Source: Ascidia mentula
Lineage: Eukaryota > Chordata > Ascidiacea > Phlebobranchia > Ascidiidae
Assembly: GCA_947561715.1 (NCBI GenBank)
Contig: OX387199.1
Span: forward strand, 11,289,001 to 11,353,000
DNA: 64,000 nt
Reading direction: 5' to 3'
How positions within the stretch are numbered: the stretch's first letter is position 1; each line of letters begins with the position of its first letter. The notes under the pieces are model-generated. The model was not told where the DNA came from, searched no databases, and worked only from the letters and a program-made list of their open reading frames with translations. The translations under genes were made by a program, and so were the position numbers. Shown here piece by piece: positions 37,338 through 49,100 of the stretch.

Positions 37338-40300
37338 ATGTCGAAGAAAGGATGCTGCAATAAAAAATGTGGCCTGATAGCCCTTGGTGTTGTTGGTCTT
37401 ATTTTTGTCATACTGGGTGCAATCTTAATTGCTGTGTATGATTTGATATTTGTGGAAATCGTCAAACAGGTTTGTTATTCGTCGTGGTATGCAATATCTG
37501 AGCGTGGCTGTTCCAAAAACAAAAGTTTTTTTTTAATGCAGGAAACGTTGATCGCTCCAGGAACAACAATGTACGAACAGTGGGAAGTGGTGACAACTCC
37601 AACTTATATGAGTTATTACTTTTACAATATTACCAACTGCCAGGAAGTTATTGATGCCTTTAATCCCCCACGTCCAAGTGTAAAAACGCCGAAATGGATA
37701 AAACCACACATGGAGGAACTTGGACCTTATACATACAGGTAACAATTTTCTTGCAGATAAAGTTCAGAAAACAATTTTGTGAAATCTTTTTTCACAGAGA
37801 ATATTTATCAAAAGATAACATCACTTTTTTGGAAAACTTGGACCCGGAACAAGTATTTTATCGACAGAAAGCGATGCTTATTTTTGACCCTGACATGAGT
37901 GTCGGAACTTTAGATGATGATATATGTACTCTTAATTTTATTGCAGCGGTTAGTAAATTAACATGATAAGTGTTGTTTTCCATTTAAATGCTATTTGTCA
38001 CTAATCCAGAGTTTGCCGGCGATGCTAGAATTTTTCGTCAATGGGTCAACGGGTGGAGTGCTTGATCTTTTGTACACAACGACGAATTCGGAAATTCTGT
38101 TCCGTCACACCGTTCAAGAACTCTTGTTTGGATTTAGCGATCCCTTGTTGGACTTATTTGAACCCCTCGTTGGCCAAAATATAACTTTTGGGTTATTTTC
38201 TACGGTAAGCCACCAGCTGTAAACATATATTGCTGCAAATAAGTTATAACGAATTTGCATGTACGTGGGAACAACCATCTTTTGCGAACGCCAGAATAAC
38301 ACCACTGCTTGTAACTCGTTAATTTGCTATACAGTCCAACGATTCGGCGGGCTGGTTCGACTATCAAGTTTATACAGGAAAAAAACATGCGGAACTTACC
38401 AACCTGATCACCACATATGAGGGAATGACGTAAGTTAAAATATGTTTATTTTCTTTCGCTCAAGATAAAGTGTTGTTCAATATGTTCCCACGTTACGTTT
38501 TAGGAAATTGAGTTATTGGGAGGGCGACACATGTAATATGATCAACGGAACAGGTTGGTAGTTGTGTGTAAAGTTGTGTAACTTCAACGGGCAATTACAG
38601 TTTTATGTCATACAAACATTTTTTGCCGACAGACGGCACAACTACTCCACCTTTCATGGAACGGGAAGACCCAATTTATTTTTTCGTCGACGATATTTGC
38701 AGGTAAACAATGGGGGACTACCCCGATTGTCATTTTAAATGCTTTTCGACCGTTTTTTCTTCAATTGGTTAGCGCGCAGTAATTGCCAATTTGCTCGTAT
38801 AGATCAATTTATGCTGTTTACGAGAAAGACATCACAGTGAAACGCATCCCCGCCTGGAAATTCGTCATTCCACCCGAAGCTTTCCAATCACCCGACTCGA
38901 ATCCGGACAATTATTGTTTCTGTCCGGATACCTCGGATAAACTTTGTCACGAGGACGGAGCAATTTCAATTTCTACATGCATGTTTGGTAATGAGCGTTT
39001 GTTTATGAGCGTTAATTTTAAATCTTTAAGTTGGAGATGATTATTCATGGAACGCCGAGTGATTCATAAGTTGAACACTCTGCTATGCGTCCATGATTGC
39101 GTTGCTCCAAGAAAAAAGATTAAAAAATGCCTAAATGTTTGGAATTGTATGAATTTGCCATATTAATCATTTGTACAGTGTGGCGATTGCAACGTAGTGG
39201 TGACTAAAAAAAATCAACATATATTGGTGTGTGCAAATAGGTTGGCTCCTTTGTCATGGCATGTGGCGCTCAAATGGTTGCTAAGCCCGGGAATAAATAA
39301 ACGCTAAAGGTTTTAGTAGAAAAATACAATTTGCCCCATAAAGGTATGTATGGTTAAACCAAAGCTATGCATATGGGCTAATGCGAATTTTAGTTTCGTG
39401 AAGGCAGGCTCACACTAATGCTATGCGTACTTATTCTTTGATCCCTTTTTAAAATTTAATTTCTCCTTACAAATTTTTTGCAGGCGCTCCAGTTTTGGTA
39501 AGCTCCCCACATTTTCTTTATGGTTCGGATTTTTATATCAACCAAACGACGGGACTGTCCCCACCCAACAAAGAGGAACACGAGACCGCTCTCGTCTACG
39601 AGCCGGTAAGGAAATCGCTTAAATCAGGGTTTCCAAAACTTTATGCTCGTAACTCTTTTTAATTGAATAAAATGTTTTATGACACTTTGTGTTTTACAGT
39701 CACCTAATTTTCAGATATTTATTATTCAGCAATTTTGATGAAACTACCCAAAACATCTGAGGTCTCTTAACAGACGTGTCTAAAGGCGCATAGTTTATGA
39801 TACAGTGCAGTTAATGTTGTGTTTTGTGACATTGAACTCTTGGTGATCATGTTGAAGAAATATTATGTCTTTCGCTGCAGCTGATTAAGCGTATTTTAAT
39901 AGAGATACAAGTAAAAGTTGTTTACTGTCAGCTAACACCGTTTAAAAAGCACAGTGTTGAATTTGAATTTTTTGTGGGGGAATTTCCAGAATACTGGAAC
40001 TGGAGTTATGCTCAACAAACGACTACAAATCAACTTTTTGATGCAAAATCAACCAGACATCGCGTATGACAAACTGTTTTTTTTTAATATTTGAAAGATG
40101 CACATTTTACGACTTTGAGTTATTTTACGAAACAAAATACTGAGGACATCAAATTGTTTGTTTTAACATTAAAGTTAAGCGTCAGTATGACCATGAAACG
40201 TTAAAATATTTTCTTAATTGACATCATTTGAATTGAAGTGCAGGAATATTGTTGATGTTTATTTATTATTTAAACTTATGTACTTTGCAGGTTCTTTAAA

Positions 40301-40895
40301 GGCATTACTGACGACGTCGTTGTACCCGTTGTTTGGCTAAACGAAAGTGGAACAATTGGCGAAGATGACGCTGATCTATTTTACAAGTATGTATTTTGCA
40401 AAAATCAAAACAATCTAACCGTTATTTAACATCGGCCAATTCATTTTGCGACTTTTGTTTCTTGGCTTTAGAAATAGAAAACAAAACATTAATTAAATGG
40501 CCTTTGTTTTTAGTTACCTTATCCTGCCAGCGGATGTGGTGGCCATCTTGCAAATCGTGCTTTGTTGTGTTGGATCGGTGATGGTGTTGGTTCCATTGTT
40601 TTATGGAATACTGTATTATTACAACAAGAACAATGAGAAGAAATCAGTGAGTGATATTTTGTGCGAATTTTCCTTTCTTTTAAGCTTTTAACATTATGTT
40701 TAATGTTTTTACAGAATGTCTTCAAGTCGAACCGTAAGTAGAAAATCACATACATGGATGTACTACAGTTAGATACAAAGATTAGTATAACGTAGATTTA
40801 ATCTTATAGAAGCTACCGACAGTAATGGTACACATGGTAACGGCCACGTGACGAGATTCACCTCCACAACCTCAACTTCGGAGTTGATAGACTAA
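37338..40895 (+). CDS. SCARB: CD36/SCARB-family scavenger receptor, copy 1
   Basis: Two-pass membrane protein of the CD36, SR-B1 and LIMP-2 family, which bind lipids or lysosomal enzymes at the cell surface or lysosome. There are 14 exons: 37338-37469, 37542-37738, 37798-37948, 38010-38204, 38335-38429, 38504-38553, 38633-38702, 38803-38987, 39484-39605, 39990-40063, 40291-40386, 40514-40646, 40715-40733, 40810-40895. They give 534 aa. A Cys-rich cytosolic start (MSKKGCCNKKCG) is followed by membrane helix 1 (about 13-36), a large ectodomain with ELGPYTYRE, SEILFRHTVQELLFG, YEKDITVKRIPAWKF and cysteine-rich NYCFCPD, then helix 2 (about 457-483, ILQIVLCCVGSVMVLVPLF) and a Ser/Thr-rich tail ending STSELID. 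The adjacent N-terminal cysteines could be palmitoylated. A lysosomal acidic-dileucine signal is not clear, so LIMP-2 versus SR-B1 function is open. An AATAAA lies at 41289-41294. Confidence 0.94.
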
Positions 40896-41764
40896 ATCGT
40901 GGATTAATTCGTTTGGTAACAGAGTTGAATTTTCGAGTGCAATATGACGAAACAACGGAAAGTTCCAATGTACGATAATAAGATACGGACATCGTGTTTT
41001 TAACTTTGGCAAAGAAGTTAAACGACATATCAAAAGCATAATATTTAGATAATTGCACTAAACACTTGTTTCACACACGATTTAAACGTGCTTTTTCGAA
41101 TTAGATATTTGTGTACACATCGCTTTTGCTTTTCTTATTAGATGTGTTGTTTTACACTTCTTGCTGCACATTAAGTTATGCCATGTGTACATGAATTATT
41201 TCTTTTTTTGAGATCCTTACTTTAAATAACATGTTTCCAATCAATCAGTGTTAATTTCTGAAATCATTTGTTTTTGATTCACTGAAAAAATAAACTACTG
41301 AAAACGAGAGCTTGGCAGAACAATTACTTTTTTTGGTCACAGTTTAATTTATTGAAAATATCTTGCTAAATTTACTGCAAACCCACCAACAAAAGAAATA
41401 TAGAAAAGTGTCGATGGCTCAGTCACAAAGTTTTATGCACTTCGTCAATACGAATTCTTACAGAAAGATAAATAATAAGCAGCGTGGCCATGCAAAGTCA
41501 GAATGAGACTTGCGCTGCACAAGTCTACATTTGTTTCTTTAGAAATAATAGAACCAGTTAAAGTATGATGATATACGTGAGAGGTTAACGTTTTGAACAG
41601 GACAGTTTTAGATAATGGACATGCACTATAATCACAAGCAAATACCAGTTTGTTTTAATGAGCGTAAAACGCTAGTAAAGTTGTCCGTTACCAACTGGTT
41701 TGTAGTTTGATATGAAACAAGTGAATCTACTGTAGATTCCCAAACCCAATTTCGTTAATTCTTT

Positions 41765-42310
41765 CACGTTATGTTTTCTATGATTGGCACAACTATCGTT
41801 ATTATGTGACAAAGGCTGCGCAGTAGACGTGCGCGTGCAGACCGCATGGTTATGTTTTTCATTGCTAGTTGTGTTGCCAGTTATTGTGGTACAAATAATA
41901 ATACTGATTCTATTTGAATAAGGTTTTAGTTGCAAAACGCGAAACAGTTTGTTGACTGCTTTGCAACAATTGAAAAGTTTACTGGATTACTAATGCAACT
42001 GAAAGATGTGTTGTCACTACTGATAATTTAGGGAATAAGATCGGTCGCAAAACAGTTCGGTAAGTGCGATTGAATTTGCCATAGTGTGAATTTGTCTATA
42101 TATTGAATGCACAATTGTGTTTCTTTAACTAAAAACCGTTCCATTTCTGGCGCGTTGTTGTGCCGGTCGTTCCTGTATCGAATACAAGTGTCTGTTGTGT
42201 TTCGCGGGCTCGGCTATCTAGAAGATTGGATGGGACGCGTTTGGGCCAAAGGCCAAAAAACTGCTGTGTAGCGTGTAGCGCCACCGATCCGCAGAAAAAG
42301 CACGTTACAT
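41765..42310 (+). repeat. Dispersed repeat, copy 2 (partner at about 5520-6110)
   Basis: Aligns with the reverse complement of 5520-6110 over nearly its whole length, with shared blocks from GGCTGCGCAGTAG to GCTGTGTAGCGTG. Both copies end in a CGATCC...AAAAAGCACG motif. Family unknown. Confidence 0.7.
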
Positions 42311-43463
42311 CTACCATATACTGGTTTTTACGTTATTTAAACATGGTTTAAGTTCTCTTTAATTTTATTGCAGGGCGAACATTAACCCTTTAAGCCCCGC
42401 AATCACTTTTTAAAAATTAAAAATTTTTGAAAAAAAATTTTGCTTAAGTTCAGGTACCTATAACTTTATTTCTACAAACGCTAGACTAAAAATTTCAACA
42501 CAAAAATGATAGGAAAATTCATACTCTACACAATCATCGCTTTTCCAGTTCAATAACTCCATGTTTTCGTGTAGTTATACCTAAAAATACAACCACCCCT
42601 ACTAAAACAGCTTTCAAGCCGTAGTACCCTTTATAAAAACGTCCATAACTCCCGAAATTGTGCGAATTTTAAAATAATTCGACTGTTGCCTGAATCAATG
42701 TGAACACCAAGACGCAATGAAGCGAAAAAAACGGATCGCTACATTTAAAATTTTTGAGGGACGGTACTGTCTAGTAAACTGAAATTTTAGAGAGTTATTT
42801 TGGTATAAGTTATATATATACTGTTAGTTGTTGCTTGTAAAAAGGCTTGTAAGCTTTGTTACACAGCTCAGACGTTTGCTAACTGATAGCAGATGAATTT
42901 GACAGCACTTCTAAAAAAAAAATTTTTGTTTGTTTCTTTATGTGTTCAACTGGTAGTGTATGTCAGCAAGTTGATGAAAAAAAAGGCATAACATCAATAT
43001 ATATTGATAATTGAATAGACAAGCCTTCTGCCAGTGCATATAAAGCTTTTCCATGAAATAAAAGAGACAATGTATAAAAAAGACAAGGAAAAAATCAACT
43101 GTATGAAATTGAAGCTACCCCATTTACTGGATGACGCCCACAGCCACGCCCACAACTGTTTGATTCTTGAACAAATTGCATGAATATAATATATATGATG
43201 ATGCTTTGATACCAAATTATGCATCAGGGATGTTACAGAGGTGACTGTAACATCACCAAATCACCATCATTGAACTTTTTGTGGATATGTTTTGGATATA
43301 CCTACCCTTCGAAAACCATTGGTTATTGTTATGCAGAGGAAAGAATTACTCAATGTTGGTTTATGTATTTGGCCATGCTTTAGAGATTATCATATTAGTC
43401 AATAATGTTTTGTTTCAATTGTGTTCAACGTAAATACAAAGCAAAACAAATTGTTATCTCCAT

Positions 43464-43630
43464 ATTTGCATGTAAATATATAGTCATTGTGATGTCATAG
43501 GATGCTAAAAAAACACACCATTAGAAAGGTGAGACCTTCCTCTACAATTCTTATGCAGATCATTACCAGGTACAACTTACAGATAAAAAGTTATTAGGCA
43601 AGGTATGCAATGATACCAAACATTTTTTGG
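43464..43630 (+). repeat. Left copy of an internal tandem unit of the piggyBac-like element
   Basis: Matches 45508-45690: TTTGCATGTAAATATATAGT, then ACACACCAT, GAAAGGT, AGACCTTCCTC, ACAATTCTTA and AAGTTATTAG in the same order. The unit continues past the tRNA-like array at 45487-45507, showing that the array interrupts it. Confidence 0.8.
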
Positions 43631-43726
43631 GGCCATGAGGTTTTCAGGCTTGGCAGCCCAGGCAATTCAGCCTAGCTGGATCAGCCACTTTTTCCTGACA
43701 AGTCGGAGCGAGATTTGGAAAATCAA

Positions 43727-43799
43727 GCTCCCGGTGAGGTTTGAACTCACGACCCTGGGCTAACCAGGCCCAACGCTCTACCAACTGAGCTACAGGAGC
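43727..43799 (-). tRNA. tRNA-like sequence, array unit 1
   Basis: 73 bases with acceptor GCTCCTG / CGGGAGC, A box TAGCTCAGTTGG, B box GTTCAAACC and T stem GTGAG/CTCAC. The anticodon stem TGGGC/GCCCA holds loop CTGGTTA (apparent anticodon GGT). One surplus base before the anticodon stem makes a standard tRNA unlikely. The polymerase III promoter boxes look intact. Confidence 0.5.
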
Positions 43800-44092
43800 T
43801 CAGTGGTTTCACGGGGTATACTGTGGCCAAGGTACACTGGTGCGCAAGCGCACAACTTGCCAGGCAACCTTCACATATACGTAGGGGATCTCTACCACCG
43901 TATCCGATAACGCAGTAATATTACATGCAATGGCATGATAGGCAGGATCGCCCCACTGCGCAGGTCCTTGCTTGGCGATCACAGCTATCGTATCGCGATC
44001 ATGAGGTTTTCAGGCTTGGCAGCCCAGGCAATTCAGCCTAGCTGGATCAGCCACTTTTTCCTGACAAGTCGGAGCGAGATTTGGAAAATCAA

Positions 44093-44165
44093 GCTCCCGG
44101 TGAGGTTTGAACTCACGACCCTGGGCTAACCAGGCCCAACGCTCTACCAACTGAGCTACAGGAGC
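44093..44165 (-). tRNA. tRNA-like sequence, array unit 2
   Basis: Identical to the copy at 43727-43799, 366 bases further on. Confidence 0.5.
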
Positions 44166-44458
44166 TCAGTGGTTTCACGGGGTATACTGTGGCCAAGGTA
44201 CACTGGTGCGCAAGCGCACAACTTGCCAGGCAACCTTCACATATACGTAGGGGATCTCTACCACCGTATCCGATAACGCAGTAATATTACATGCAATGGC
44301 ATGATAGGCAGGATCGCCCCACTGCGCAGGTCCTTGCTTGGCGATCACAGCTATCGTATCGCGATCATGAGGTTTTCAGGCTTGGCAGCCCAGGCAATTC
44401 AGCCTAGCTGGATCAGCCACTTTTTCCTGACAAGTCGGAGCGAGATTTGGAAAATCAA

Positions 44459-44531
44459 GCTCCCGGTGAGGTTTGAACTCACGACCCTGGGCTAACCAGG
44501 CCCAACGCTCTACCAACTGAGCTACAGGAGC
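44459..44531 (-). tRNA. tRNA-like sequence, array unit 3
   Basis: Identical to the copy at 43727-43799. It is the last unit before the inversion centre. Confidence 0.5.
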
Positions 44532-44852
44532 TCAGTGGTTTCACGGGGTATACTGTGGCCAAGGTACACTGGTGCGCAAGCGCACAACTTGCCAGGCAAC
44601 CTTCACATATACGTAGGGGATCTCTACCACCGTATCCGATAACGCAGTAATATTACATGCAATGGCATGATAGGCAGGATCGCCCCACCTGCGCAGTGGG
44701 GCGATCCTGCCTATCATGCCATTGCATGTAATATTACTGCGTTATCGGATACGGTGGTAGAGATCCCCTACGTATATGTGAAGGTTGCCTGGCAAGTTGT
44801 GCGCTTGCGCACCAGTGTACCTTGGCCACAGTATACCCCGTGAAACCACTGA

Positions 44853-44925
44853 GCTCCTGTAGCTCAGTTGGTAGAGCGTTGGGCCTGGTTAGCCCAGGGT
44901 CGTGAGTTCAAACCTCACCGGGAGC
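44853..44925 (+). tRNA. tRNA-like sequence, array unit 4 (inverted)
   Basis: The same 73-base core on the plus strand, first unit after the inversion centre. Confidence 0.5.
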
Positions 44926-45218
44926 TTGATTTTCCAAATCTCGCTCCGACTTGTCAGGAAAAAGTGGCTGATCCAGCTAGGCTGAATTGCCTGGGCTGCC
45001 AAGCCTGAAAACCTCATGATCGCGATACGATAGCTGTGATCGCCAAGCAAGGACCTGCGCAGTGGGGCGATCCTGCCTATCATGCCATTGCATGTAATAT
45101 TACTGCGTTATCGGATACGGTGGTAGAGATCCCCTACGTATATGTGAAGGTTGCCTGGCAAGTTGTGCGCTTGCGCACCAGTGTACCTTGGCCACAGTAT
45201 ACCCCGTGAAACCACTGA

Positions 45219-45291
45219 GCTCCTGTAGCTCAGTTGGTAGAGCGTTGGGCCTGGTTAGCCCAGGGTCGTGAGTTCAAACCTCACCGGGAGC
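45219..45291 (+). tRNA. tRNA-like sequence, array unit 5 (inverted)
   Basis: The same 73-base core, 366 bases after unit 4. Confidence 0.5.
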
Positions 45292-45507
45292 TTGATTTTC
45301 CAAATCTCGCTCCGACTTGTCAGGAAAAAGTGGCTGATCCAGCTAGGCTGAATTGCCTGGGCTGCCAAGCCTGAAAACCTCATGATCGCGATACGATAGC
45401 TGTGATCGCCAAGCAAGGACCTGCGCAGTGGGGCGATCCTGCCTATCATGCCATTGCATGTAATATTACTGCGAAACATTTTTTGGCTAATTTTTTCATA
45501 CATCTGG

Positions 45508-45693
45508 ATTTGCATGTAAATATATAGTCATTGTGACGTCATACAGCGAAAAAAAACACACCATCGGAAAGGTCAGACCTTCCTCCACAATTCTTACGAA
45601 GATCATTTCTAGTTACAACGTACAGATAATAAGTTATTAGACAAAGTATGCAGTGACATCACTAAAAATTTTCTGCTTATTTTTCCAAAAATT
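45508..45693 (+). repeat. Right copy of the internal tandem unit of the piggyBac-like element
   Basis: Uninterrupted counterpart of 43464-43630. It ends TTTCCAAAAATTTGG, matching the part of the left unit that lies beyond the array (45487-45507). Confidence 0.75.
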
Positions 45694-46153
45694 TGGTTTC
45701 AAACAACGACAATTTACGAAAAAAGTTCAAATACAAAGGTACAACTTTGTTATGTTTATGTGAAACTACAGCCCTTGCGCCTTCCGTTGGTAAAAACCTC
45801 AAGTCGTTAAGCGCACTACAGCGTGAGATATGCGCGAAAGAAAAAAGGCGCTCTGCTGTCTGGCCAAAGCCAATACATTGGCTTGGTGGGGCTTAAAGGG
45901 TTAACCAATAACCGCGAAGTCGCTGTAAAACACGATGCGCAAACGGCAATTCCAGTTATGTGAAAACGTTCGCTGTGCATACGCTGCATTCGAAAAAGGG
46001 GTCGTGAGCCCGACTTTATGGAGTTTGACAAACTGGATTTGTAGCGAAGTATTGCTGCAAAGATTGTACATCACTTAGCAAGCTGTAAAGTTGCGTTGAA
46101 TAACTTTGCCGAGAATTTTCTTGTGCAATTCTGCACATTGAGTTTTATTGGAA

Positions 46154-49100
46154 ATGTCGAAAAAAGGTTGTTGCAACAAAAAATGTGGCCTAATAACTCT
46201 GGGGGTTTTTGGTTTCATTTTTGCAATACTCGGAGCAATCGTTGTTGCAGTGTTTGATTTGTTATTTGTAGATATTGTCAAACAGGTATGTTACAATAAC
46301 ATCCGTTTTTGCTACATTTCTTAGACAGAGTTGTTTGGCGAAACAAAATTATATCACCTAACATAAATAAAATTCGACCGAAAATCCGTTTGGAATTCAA
46401 TATCATAAACTTTCCTACCAGAATAATATAACGTTGTTGGCCGAAGATGCCTTGCCTGTGATTGTAGTGCAATACATTGTAAATTAGTCTTTTCTTTGAC
46501 CACATGTTTATGTTAAGCTGTTTTTTTGTTTGTTTTAGTAACGAATTTAGATTTTTTTTCTAAAAAATGCATCTTAAATTATTTTTATGATTGCATGTCC
46601 TTTTAGCAAACGAAAACTTGCAACTGATAATTTTGTTGATTATATTGATTGCTAGATTTAGCGTGGATCTTCCAAAGTAGTGATTTTATTAAATGATTTG
46701 TTTTCTGTGGAGATATACTTTTGTTGTGTTTGTACTCTGATTTGTTACAAATAAATATAGTTCTTTGGCATTACGTTGACTCGCCACAACAGTCCACTCA
46801 ATTACACTATATTAATTATACGACGGCATATTTTGTAGAATAATCTGGCTCACTAACTCCCATTTACCCAATAGTTCTTTTCTATATATTTGTCTTATTA
46901 TTTATTAGACAGCATACCGTTCGTATGTGCTGCAATATTAACCAAACCTTTCACAAAAATTTAAATTCAAGTCTAAAATTTGCGCTCAAATCTTGTGTCG
47001 AACCAAGTTAATTCTTTAAATAAAAACATGTGACAACAAAAGTTTAGAACCTAACATTTGTACAAGAAAAAAAAGCGTATTGTGATAAGAAGCCTGCAGG
47101 GCCACCTGAAACCGTCCCTTGGACACTTGTGGGTCCACGAACCCCAGGCTGGGAACCACTGCGGGCTAGAGTAATCCAAGATAAAAATTAGAAGGATAGG
47201 ATTTTCAGATTAAACAATTTTTTTTGGTTAAACATACGTGACTTGTGCGATTACAGAATTTAAGAGTTGTAAATGAATTAGTAAAAAACATATCATTAAA
47301 ATATGGCTATTTATACAGGAAACGTTGATCGCTCCAGGAACAACAATGTACGAACAGTGGGCGGTAGTCAATACTCCAACTTACATGAGTTATTACTTTT
47401 ACAACATTACCAACTGCCAGGAAGTGATTGATGCTTTTAATCCCCCACGTCCAAGTGGAAAAACGCCAAAATGGGTAAAACCACACATGAAGGAACTTGG
47501 ACCTTATACGTACAGGTAACAATTTTAATCTGTCACTAATTTAACCATTTAGCTCAAGGAAATCTCAATTTGTTTGATGACACAAACGCTGGTAACGATA
47601 TAAAACATTTAAGGGAGTACTTTTCCAAAGACAACATCTCCTTTTTGGAAAACTTGGATCCGGAACAAGTGTTTTATCGACAGAAAAGAACTTTCGTTTT
47701 TGACCCTGACATGAGTGTCGGAACTATAGATGATGAAATATGTACTATTAATTTTATTGCAGCGGTTAGTAAATTAACATGACAAGTGTTGTTTTCCATT
47801 TAAATGCTATTTGTTACCAATCCAGAGTTTGCCCACAATGCTGGAATTTTTAGTAAGTGGGTCAACGGGTGGAGTACTTGATCCCTTGTACACAATAACT
47901 AACTCGGAAATTCTGTTCCGTCACACCGTTCAAGAACTCTTGTTTGGATTTAGCGATCCCTTGTTGGACTTATTTGAACCCCTCGTTGGCCAAAACATTA
48001 CATACGGCTTGTTTTCTACGGTAGGATTTTACGGCTCACATGCATCAAATACAAATCGTATCTTTCTCATTTTTATCTATGCTTAAACCCAAATACGCAT
48101 AAATTTTTCATACCAAGTCGAAATTGTTTACGGCCGTAAATTTTTAATAAAAAGCGAGAAAAAAGTTATGCATTCCGCACGCACAAATCACTGTTATAGT
48201 AGATTTGCACAATAAATATTTGAATCGAAAAACTGCATGAGTATTGGGGTTTCATGGTCTCATAATTCGCCCCGCGTTAAGTTGGGACATCGCAATTATG
48301 TGTTGTACTTTCATTGTATGGTACAGTAAGTGGTTAGTGCATTACAAGTTTAACCGCAGTCTCGTAAAAGACGAACACTGTTTGCGTGTGCTTGTAAACA
48401 GCTTTCAATGTAACTGCTGACATTTTAAGACCAATAAACCTTGGCAGTAAATAATTTAATGTTTGCAGTCGAACAGCTCAGCTGGATGGCCGAACTTGCA
48501 AGTTTACACAGGTAAAAAGCACGCAGAGCTCACTGGCATCATCACTGCTTATAACGGAATTACGTAAGTTACATTCACAAGATCATGTCATTTATGCAAT
48601 GTCAGACGAGCAGCACAAAAACTGATTTTACACGATAAGATTTATTTAGAGAGTTGACGTATTGGGATGGGGACACTTGCAACATGATCAACGGAACAGG
48701 TTAAAAAAATAGCACAATACCGAACTTTCTACATTTATTAAACTTTTTTGTCTTTATAGATGGTACCGCTACTCCTCCGTTCATGACAAAGGAAGACCCA
48801 ATTTATTTTTTTGTCAGTGACATTTGCAGGTATTCGATACACACGTTAAGAATAATTTTAGAGTTATTATCGAACTAAAATCGTATAATACTCATTTTTT
48901 AGAGTTTATGGATGCTTGCGTAAGATTTAGCATTCAAAAGTTTCTGAAAAATTGGTCATCGGTTGTTGCACGAATGTCGCCAAAAGGCAGTTAAGTTGAC
49001 CATAGATAGGCGCTGAGCCAGCAATTTGTATGAAATCGTGTAATGGTCAATAAAGGACCATCTTATCATTGCAGCCAGTGTTGCATGTTGCCCTGTTCCT

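Larger units (their letters stand above)
43631..45473. repeat. Palindromic array of five 366-bp tRNA-like units
   Basis: Three direct units (landmark ATGAGGTTTTC at 43635, 44001 and 44367, exact 366-bp spacing) are followed by two units in the opposite direction. The inversion centre is the 7-base spacer CTGCGCA at 44689-44695. The arms 43911-44688 and 44696-45473 are 778 bp each and look identical. The whole block is bounded by the 13-bp direct repeat AAACATTTTTTGG (43618-43630 and 45474-45486), which reads as a target-site duplication. Confidence 0.9.
42386..45900. mobile_element. piggyBac-like non-autonomous element, 3.5 kb composite
   Basis: The ends are exact inverted repeats CCCTTTAAGCCCC / GGGGCTTAAAGGG, each bordered by TTAA (42382-42385 and 45901-45904). 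The TTAA target and CCC start are typical of piggyBac. I see no transposase, so it would need a helper. The interior has an AT-rich left part, a tandem pair of about 190-bp units (43464 onward and 45508-45693), and an array of tRNA-like units inserted in the first of these. Confidence 0.75.
40896..46153. other. Repeat-filled spacer between the two scavenger receptors
   Basis: No gene is seen. It holds the second copy of the dispersed repeat (about 41765-42310), then a 3.5 kb TTAA-flanked element (42386-45900) with a tRNA-like array inside. The last 250 bases should carry the promoter of receptor copy 2. Confidence 0.6.

Noticed and set aside
37140-42395. Shared GCGAACATTAACC upstream of both receptor genes, suggesting a duplication edge cut by the piggyBac-like insertion
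   Set aside because: The match is only about 14 bases and the flanks do not align, so it may be chance.
43935-45515. 64-codon frames repeated four times in the tRNA-like array
   Set aside because: Each frame runs straight through the tRNA-like core and is repeated only because the DNA unit is.
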